Shown here one piece after another: positions 33,599 through 38,888 of a DNA stretch of 38,888 bases. This stretch comes from Parerythrobacter sp. Lineage in GTDB: Bacteria > Pseudomonadota > Alphaproteobacteria > Sphingomonadales > Sphingomonadaceae. Each line of letters begins with the position of its first letter. Within the stretch, counting starts at the first letter, position 1. Position numbers and translations under genes: made by a program. The DNA lies in the NCBI GenBank assembly GCA_028289565.1, contig JANQPE010000047.1, positions 1 to 38,888 on the forward strand, in the 5' to 3' direction. The notes under the pieces were generated by a model. That model searched no databases. It had not been told where the DNA came from and saw nothing but the letters and a program-made list of their open reading frames with translations.

Positions 33599-35905
33599 AT
33601 GAACGACCCCGTCTCCCTTCCCTCCGGACCCGGCAGCAACGCCGTACCGCCCTATGCCGCAAGGCTGAACGAGCCACAGCGTGAGGCGGTGCTGACAACC
33701 GAGGGTCCGGTGCTGATGCTGGCCGGCGCGGGAACGGGCAAGACAGCCGCGCTGACCGCACGCCTCGCGCACCTCGTCGCCATGCGGCTCGCCTGGCCGA
33801 GCGAGATCCTGTGCGTCACCTTCACCAACAAGGCCGCGCGCGAAATGCGCGAACGCGTTGGCGGGCATATCGGCGAAGCGGTCGAAGGGATGCCCTGGCT
33901 GGGCACCTTCCATTCGATCTGTGCGAAAATGCTGCGCCGCCATGCCGAACTGGTCGGGCTGGAGAGCAATTACACGATCATCGACACCGATGACCAGCTA
34001 CGCCTGCTCAAGGCGCTGATCATCCAAAATGAGCTGGATGAAAAACGATGGCCCGCTCGCCAGCTTGCCGCGCTGATCGACCGCTGGAAGAATCGCGGGC
34101 TCAATCCGGGTGATCTGGATGCAACGGAGAACGAGAGTTTCGCCGACGGGCGAGGCCGACATTTCTACACGCTTTACCAGGACCGATTGAAGGCGCTCAA
34201 TGCCTGCGATTTCGGCGACCTGATGCTGCATATGCTCAATATCTTCCGCAGCGAACGAGATGTGCTCGCGCAATACCAGAACCGCTTCAGTTATATCCTG
34301 GTCGACGAATACCAGGATACCAATCAGGTCCAGTATCTCTGGCTGCGCCTGCTGGCGCAGGAGCGCAAGAATATCTGCGTGGTTGGCGACGACGACCAGT
34401 CGATCTATTCCTGGCGCGGGGCGGAGGTCGCCAATATCCTGCGCTTCGAGAAGGATTTTCCGGGCGCGAAAGTGATCAAGCTGGAGCAGAATTACCGTTC
34501 CACCCCGCATATCCTCGCCGCTGCATCGGGCCTGATCCGCGCCAACACCCAACGCCACGACAAGACGCTGTGGACCGCGACGAATGGCGGCGGCAAGGTC
34601 CGCATGATCGGGGTGTGGGACGGCCCGGAGGAAGCACGCCGGATTGGCGAGGAGATCGAACGACTGGAGGGCGAAGGCGCCGACCTTGACGAAATCGCTA
34701 TCCTCGTGCGCGCGCAATATCAGACGCGCGAATTCGAGGACCGGTTCATTCAGATCGGGGTCAATTACCGGATCATCGGCGGGTTCCGCTTCTACGAACG
34801 CGCCGAAATCCGCGATGCCCTGGCCTATCTGCGCGTGATCGCGCAACCGCAGGACGACCTCGCTTTCGAACGCATCTACAACCAGCCCAAGCGCGGACTG
34901 GGCACGAAGACGCTGGAAAAGATGCACCAGCATGCACGACGCACCGGCCTGCCCCTGGCTGCCGCCTCGCTCCAGCTCGCAGACAGCGACGAGTTGCCCA
35001 AGCGTGCTTCTGGCACGATCGCGGCACTGATGGGCCAGTTCCTGAAATGGCGCGAAGAAAGCGAGAAGGTCACTCCGTCCGAATTGCTCCGCACCGTGCT
35101 CGAGGAAAGCGGTTACGACGCGATGCTCGAAAACGACCGCACCGCCGAAGCCAAGGGGCGGCAGGAAAACCTCTCCGAACTCGCCCGCGCGATGGAGGAA
35201 TACGAAACGCTCGGTTCGTTTCTAGAACATGTCGCGCTGGTGATGGACAACGATGCGCGCGACGATGGCGAAAAGGTCACGATCATGACCATGCACGCCG
35301 CCAAGGGACTCGAATTCGACAATGTCTTCCTGCCCGGCTGGGAGGAAGGCGTATTCCCCAGCCAGCGCGCACTCGACGAAGGCGGGCTGGCATCGCTGGA
35401 GGAGGAACGCCGCCTCGCCTATGTCGCGATCACCCGCGCCAAGCGCCACTGCACCGTGCTCCATGCCGCCAACCGGCGCATTTACGGCCAGTGGACCAGT
35501 TCGATCCCCAGCCGTTTCATCGAGGAACTGCCGGAGGAGAACATCGAGCAGGAAACCACGCTGACCGGCGGCAAGTCGCTGTGGCAGGCGAACTGGAGCG
35601 AACAGGACGATCCCTTCGCCCATGTCTCCACGGCCCGGCCCGACCGCTCCGGCGCACGCGGCCCCGGCTGGCAGCGCGCGCTATCTACCGGCTACGAAAC
35701 CAGACCTGCCCGGATAAAGGAAAACCGCCGCTCCGCCGCCAGCTTCGCCGCCAAACCGCGCACCGACATCGCCATCGGCGCGCGCGTGTTCCACGACAAG
35801 TTCGGCTACGGCACGGTCACCGACCAGGAAGGCAACAAGCTGGAAATCGAATTCGAGAAAGCGGGGACGAAGCGGGTGATCGACAGTTTCGTGACGGTGG
35901 CCTGA
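33599..35905 (+). CDS. uvrD: UvrD/PcrA-family ATP-dependent DNA helicase
   Basis: A 768-residue superfamily 1A 3'-5' helicase. LNEPQREAV (Q motif), AGAGTGKT (Walker A, about residues 42-49), VTFTNKAAREMRERV, DEYQDTNQVQ (motif II), GDDDQSIYSWRGA (motif III), KLEQNYRST (IV), TMHAAKGLEFDNVFLPG (V) and VAITRAKRH (VI) occur in order. The final 60 residues (ARVFHDKFGYGTVTDQEGN...) form the Tudor-like PcrA/UvrD tail that binds RNA polymerase. Role: nucleotide-excision and mismatch repair, replication restart. It ends 9 bases from the convergent radical SAM gene. Confidence 0.95.
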   Translation: MNDPVSLPSGPGSNAVPPYAARLNEPQREAVLTTEGPVLMLAGAGTGKTAALTARLAHLVAMRLAWPSEILCVTFTNKAAREMRERVGGHIGEAVEGMPWLGTFHSICAKMLRRHAELVGLESNYTIIDTDDQLRLLKALIIQNELDEKRWPARQLAALIDRWKNRGLNPGDLDATENESFADGRGRHFYTLYQDRLKALNACDFGDLMLHMLNIFRSERDVLAQYQNRFSYILVDEYQDTNQVQYLWLRLLAQERKNICVVGDDDQSIYSWRGAEVANILRFEKDFPGAKVIKLEQNYRSTPHILAAASGLIRANTQRHDKTLWTATNGGGKVRMIGVWDGPEEARRIGEEIERLEGEGADLDEIAILVRAQYQTREFEDRFIQIGVNYRIIGGFRFYERAEIRDALAYLRVIAQPQDDLAFERIYNQPKRGLGTKTLEKMHQHARRTGLPLAAASLQLADSDELPKRASGTIAALMGQFLKWREESEKVTPSELLRTVLEESGYDAMLENDRTAEAKGRQENLSELARAMEEYETLGSFLEHVALVMDNDARDDGEKVTIMTMHAAKGLEFDNVFLPGWEEGVFPSQRALDEGGLASLEEERRLAYVAITRAKRHCTVLHAANRRIYGQWTSSIPSRFIEELPEENIEQETTLTGGKSLWQANWSEQDDPFAHVSTARPDRSGARGPGWQRALSTGYETRPARIKENRRSAASFAAKPRTDIAIGARVFHDKFGYGTVTDQEGNKLEIEFEKAGTKRVIDSFVTVA

Positions 35906-35914
35906 CTTCCCGTT

Positions 35915-37024
35915 TCAGGCCGCCGTCGGAGCAATTCGCTGCTCGGTTTCCAGCCGATCCGGCTCGCGAGGGACGGACTCTATCGGATCGAGCACATCCT
36001 CGGGAATATAACCGAGATCGTAGAAAGTCTGGCACATGCTGTAGGATGCCGCGAAATCGTCTTTCGACTTGTAGGCAGACAGCCTGCAGGCTCCGCCGCA
36101 CTCGGCCTTCACCGGACATCGGCCGCATATACCTGTCAGATCGTGGTGATCCATGGAACGGAGCCGTTCGAACAGCGGAGCAGTCAGCCACAGTTCGTCA
36201 AAGGGCGTTTCGGTGACATTGCCGACATAAAGCGACTCGTCGGCCCCTGCTACGCCGCAGATCGTCACGTTCCCGTCATATGTCACACCGCAATAGGATT
36301 TCGTCCAGCCGCAACTGGGGCTACGGATTGGAAGAACGTCTTCGGCATGCAGCAACAGCGGGGGAATGTTAAGGAAGACCCTCGATCCTTGCTGCCGGAG
36401 TTCATGACAAAACTGCCGCAACCGGAGTATTTCCTCCACGTCCAAAGCATCGGGAGCCAGGTTCGGTCCACGCCCGTTGTAAGGGTTGAGCAACGAAAAC
36501 CGGACAGGCACGTTCAGATCGCGCGACAACCGCGCGAGAAACGGGACATCGGCAAGGTTGCGCTTGATAATGGTCGCGTTCACCTGGACGTCGATGCCGG
36601 CCTCGCGCAAGGCGGCGATCTCGCTCACTGTTTCCTCATGAGCACCTTCGCGCCCGCGGATATCGTCATGATTGGCCCGATCGCCATCGAGTGAGATCAG
36701 AATGTTGCAATCGGCGAACTCTGCGACACGAGCAACGCGTTCGGGGCTGATGAGCGTGCCATTGGAAACAATCGAGAGTGCAAATCCCTGATCGGCGAAG
36801 GCCTCGAGTATTTCCAGCCAGTCCTTGCGAACGAAAACTTCACCACCCGAAATGATCACCCGCTTGCCACCGACGCTGGCAGCCTCCGCGGCAAGCTTCC
36901 TGATCTGCGGGATGTCGAGGTCGGTCGTCTTCTCCTTGACTGCATTGATATAACAGAACGAGCAACTGAGGTTGCAGGTATTGGTCACATTGAAATGCAG
37001 TGTGTGAAGTCGTGCCTGCGCCAT
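35915..37024 (-). CDS. Radical SAM/SPASM peptide maturase (predicted)
   Basis: A 369-residue enzyme. The radical SAM cluster motif CNLSCSFC (Cys17, 21, 24) lies in an N-terminal barrel with SGGEVFVRKDW and VSNGTLIS. The C-terminal SPASM domain has its full set: C-x12-G-x4-C (CGWTKSYCGVTYDG then NVTIC), CGRCPVKAECGGAC (Cx2Cx5Cx3C) and a last Cys in SYSMC, for two auxiliary [4Fe-4S] clusters. Such enzymes make crosslinks or other radical modifications in peptides or activate sulfatases and dehydrogenases. ATG 37024 follows GGAGGAG; a longer frame to 37075 lacks this. It lies 80 bases after a gene with duplicated Cys motifs, its likely substrate. No separate RiPP recognition domain is evident. 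Confidence 0.92.
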   Translation of the reverse strand: MAQARLHTLHFNVTNTCNLSCSFCYINAVKEKTTDLDIPQIRKLAAEAASVGGKRVIISGGEVFVRKDWLEILEAFADQGFALSIVSNGTLISPERVARVAEFADCNILISLDGDRANHDDIRGREGAHEETVSEIAALREAGIDVQVNATIIKRNLADVPFLARLSRDLNVPVRFSLLNPYNGRGPNLAPDALDVEEILRLRQFCHELRQQGSRVFLNIPPLLLHAEDVLPIRSPSCGWTKSYCGVTYDGNVTICGVAGADESLYVGNVTETPFDELWLTAPLFERLRSMDHHDLTGICGRCPVKAECGGACRLSAYKSKDDFAASYSMCQTFYDLGYIPEDVLDPIESVPREPDRLETEQRIAPTAA

Positions 37025-37104
37025 AGGATTTCTCCTCCGCTCAAATGACGGCATCGGACCAGAGCCATGAGGCATCGACGCCGGCCTCGGCTATACGGAC
37101 TCGA

Positions 37105-37473
37105 TCAGCCGCGCCCGATCAGGCGGGTGGCTATCGAATCGATCACCTCGTCGCTGATCGCGGGATTGACGACCATGTCTTCGGGAGCAGTCGCCGCGCT
37201 GGCACCACAAGCTACGCACCAGTCGGCATTGAGGTCGGCGCTCGAGAGGCGTTCGGACAGCCGCGCGACAAAGTCGTCACGGATCAGGCCTTTGACGATC
37301 TCGGGATCCTGAGAAATCTGTTGCTCGACGACCCGTGGCAATTCGGGTCCGGATGCAGCGCTCGCACCGCAGGCAACGCACCAGTCCGAATTCGCGCGGA
37401 CACGTGGGCTTGAAATGGCATCGCGAATGGCCGCCGAATCAATCTTCAGGGCTTTTTCGTTCGCTTTGGGCAT
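37105..37473 (-). CDS. Predicted RiPP precursor with two DWCVACGASAA cores
   Basis: A 122-residue protein I cannot match to a named family. It starts at ATG 37473 after a perfect AGGAGG. An N-terminal leader-like helix (KALKIDSAAIRDAI) leads to core 1, DWCVACGASAA (residues 30-40), then a charged helical segment (DPEIVKGLIRDDFVARL). Core 2, the same 11 residues (84-94), follows, then a second helix (ISDEVIDSIATRL) and GRG. The only four cysteines and only two tryptophans of the protein are in the cores. The adjacent radical SAM/SPASM gene makes a thioether or aromatic crosslink plausible. Alternative: an unmodified metal-binding protein with two CxxC sites. Confidence 0.75.
   Translation of the reverse strand: MPKANEKALKIDSAAIRDAISSPRVRANSDWCVACGASAASGPELPRVVEQQISQDPEIVKGLIRDDFVARLSERLSSADLNADWCVACGASAATAPEDMVVNPAISDEVIDSIATRLIGRG
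37192..37224 (-). repeat. Core repeat 2 (DWCVACGASAA)
   Basis: Residues 84-94 of the predicted precursor, preceded by NA and followed by TAPE. It matches core 1 in all 11 residues, though six of eleven codons differ. Confidence 0.85.
37354..37386 (-). repeat. Core repeat 1 (DWCVACGASAA)
   Basis: Residues 30-40 of the predicted precursor, preceded by NS and followed by SGPE. The pairing of flanking residues (N-x-core-x-x-PE) shows the repeat extends beyond the core. Confidence 0.85.
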
Positions 37474-37494
37474 GCTTTCCTCCTCTGGGTTAGC

Positions 37495-37720
37495 CAGTAA
37501 ATATCAAAGCAAGCCAAAGGGATCGACAGCATTTTATTTTATAGAATGCATAGGAAGAGTCGAGTCGATTTATTATTACAGGTATTTTGGTTTAATGTAA
37601 AATGTTTTGATTCAATAACGAATCTACATTGTTATATTGTAGTAAAGTCAGTATGATATTTTAATTTATAATATTTATCATTTTGAAGAACGAAAATCCT
37701 GATATAATGCCAGGTATTAG
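37495..37720 (-). promoter_or_regulatory. AT-rich leader upstream of the RiPP operon
   Basis: About 225 bases dominated by A and T, with runs such as ATTTTATTTTATAG and TTTTAATTTATAATA, in a chromosome that is otherwise strongly GC-rich. No gene is visible. It lies directly upstream of the precursor start and ends near the terminator of the neighbouring helicase. It may hold the promoter (a TATAAAAT box lies on the minus strand near 37540), an H-NS/Ros/MucR-like silencing target, or be the edge of a transferred segment. Confidence 0.55.
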
Positions 37721-37762
37721 GCGGTAATTGCCCTCGAGAATCTGACAGCAAGGTATTTTCGA

Positions 37763-37788
37763 AAAACCCCGCCTGCAGGCGGGGTTTT
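37763..37788 (-). terminator. Strong palindromic terminator of the DEAD-box helicase gene
   Basis: AAAACCCCGCCTG and CAGGCGGGGTTTT are exact complements with A- and T-runs on the two sides, so it can work in both directions. It lies 110 bases after the helicase stop on the minus strand and isolates the helicase from the RiPP operon. Confidence 0.8.
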
Positions 37789-37897
37789 CGCGTTCCCGGG
37801 ATTCTCCATGCGCGCGCGACGCACAATTGCGGGGGCCGTGGTTTTCAACTTGCGCGAAACGCAAGTATCGACCCTGACAAGCAGTTTCGGAAAAAAA

Positions 37898-38888
37898 TCA
37901 GTTCGCGCCGAAATCCAGGAAGCCGGGTTTCGGGCCATTCCACTCGCCAGGCTCGACCGGGCCATCATCAGCATCACGGCGTTTCTTACGCGGTTTGGAT
38001 GCGGTTTCCTTCCCGGCTTTATTCTCGGGCTTGCCGGACCGCTTCCTTGAAGGTTTTTCACACTCCGGCTCGGCCGGAGCCTCGCCAGCATCTTTGCCCT
38101 TCGCCCTTTCATGGCGCTTGGGCCTGCCCCCTTTTTTCGGTTCGTCCACCAGTTCGACACGGACGTCGCCTTTGCCGAATACCGGGATTTCGGTCTTGGT
38201 CAGCTTCTCGACATTCCCGATCGCCTCGGCGTCGTCCTCGGCAACCAGCGTGAAAGCGCGACCTTTCGCTCCGGCGCGGCCGGTACGGCCAATCCGGTGA
38301 ACATAATCGTCCGGATGCCACGGGGTGTCGAAATTGAACACATGGCTGACACCCTTGATGTCGAGTCCGCGCGCGGCAACGTCGCTGGCGACGAGGATGT
38401 TGATGTCGCCCGATTTGAACCGGTCGAGTTCGCGGATACGGCTCGTCTGGTCCATATCGCCATGAATTTCACCCGAAGCGAAGCCACTGCGCTGCAATAC
38501 CTTGTTGAGTTCGCGCACGGTCGTCTTGCGATTGGCGAAGATGATTGCGGTTTCGACATGGTCGTTGCGCAGCAGCCATTGCAAGGTGTCACGCTTCTGG
38601 CGCGCCTTCACCGGTACCTTGAATGCGGTGATATCCTTGTTCGTGCTCGCCGCGCGACTGACTTCGATCCGCTTGGGATTGCTGAGGAACGCCTTGGCCA
38701 GTTTCTCGATCGGCGGCGGCATCGTCGCCGAAAACAGCATCGTCTGGCGCGTTTCGGGAAGCTTGGAACAGATGAACTCGATATCGGGTATGAAGCCCAT
38801 GTCGAGCATCCGGTCGGCCTCGTCGATCACCAGCAACTCACATCCGTTGAGCAGGATCTTGCCGCGCTCGAACAAATCCATCAGCCGG
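37898..38888 (-). CDS. DEAD-box ATP-dependent RNA helicase (partial, 5' end outside window)
   Basis: About 330 codons remain; the N-terminal part with the Q motif and Walker A is beyond the window. Visible motifs are VIDEADRMLDMGF (DEAD, II), FSATMP (III), AIIFANRK (IV), VASDVAARGLDIKGVSHV (V) and HRIGRTGRAG (VI). The C-terminal 90 residues are a Lys/Arg/Glu/Pro-rich basic tail (RPKRHERAKGKD and KPRKKRRD) common in RhlE/DbpA-like alphaproteobacterial helicases and likely to bind RNA. Probable role in ribosome assembly or mRNA turnover. Confidence 0.93.
   Translation of the reverse strand, partial: RLMDLFERGKILLNGCELLVIDEADRMLDMGFIPDIEFICSKLPETRQTMLFSATMPPPIEKLAKAFLSNPKRIEVSRAASTNKDITAFKVPVKARQKRDTLQWLLRNDHVETAIIFANRKTTVRELNKVLQRSGFASGEIHGDMDQTSRIRELDRFKSGDINILVASDVAARGLDIKGVSHVFNFDTPWHPDDYVHRIGRTGRAGAKGRAFTLVAEDDAEAIGNVEKLTKTEIPVFGKGDVRVELVDEPKKGGRPKRHERAKGKDAGEAPAEPECEKPSRKRSGKPENKAGKETASKPRKKRRDADDGPVEPGEWNGPKPGFLDFGAN

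Noticed and set aside
37763-37788. Possible CRISPR or attachment-site palindrome
   Set aside because: It is a single copy with A/T runs, the form of a bidirectional terminator; no repeat-spacer array or integrase is present in the window.
37632-37864. Short minus-strand ORFs between the RiPP operon and helicase
   Set aside because: They run across the palindromic terminator and AT-rich DNA, with no ribosome site or conserved features.

Overview
The window is chromosomal DNA from a GC-rich alphaproteobacterium, most likely Sphingomonadales and probably Erythrobacteraceae. This rests on gene order (atpI-atpB-atpE-atpF'-atpF; ydbH-ynbE-ydbL; trpF-trpB-trpA-accD-folC), protein style (extended S16, FYDLN_acid-type acidic protein, six-domain S1) and dispersed REP-type palindromes. 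The genus is inferred, not proven.

Left part (1-4016, minus strand): tRNA-Ala(GGC), then ffh, rpsP, rimM, a small membrane protein and a nitrilase-superfamily hydrolase cut by the window start. Bases 4017-4404 hold no convincing gene but carry a structured, possibly repeated element. A zinc-ribbon acidic protein follows. The plus-strand run aroA - small membrane protein - cmk is translationally coupled. A winged-helix regulator and a VOC protein face away from each other across a palindrome. rpsA follows, ending in hairpins, then a glyoxalase II-type hydrolase (gloB).

Middle part (10.8-21 kb): the Fo ATP synthase operon (minus), preceded by ydbH-ynbE-ydbL, an envelope lipid-transport set that diverges from a RadC-family gene. 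A secreted DUF3857/transglutaminase/TPR protein diverges from purB.

Right-middle part (21-33.5 kb): purB, a LapA-like protein, pyrF, trpF, trpB, a small membrane protein, trpA, accD and folC form a plus-strand biosynthetic series. Between trpF and trpB lies the C-terminal stub of an outer-membrane beta-barrel gene on the opposite strand, with its own terminator. An AmpG-like permease diverges from a Rieske oxygenase alpha subunit. A pseudouridine synthase and rsmD follow, then a GFA-family protein on the minus strand.

Right end (33.6-38.9 kb): a UvrD/PcrA-type helicase converges on a two-gene minus-strand operon. That operon encodes a 122-residue protein with two identical DWCVACGASAA motifs and a radical SAM/SPASM enzyme with complete cysteine sets. 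This is best read as a RiPP precursor with two cores and its maturase, and it is the most interesting system in the window. It sits below a sharply AT-rich leader of about 220 bp that is unlike the rest of the window. A DEAD-box RNA helicase, cut by the window end, closes the region.
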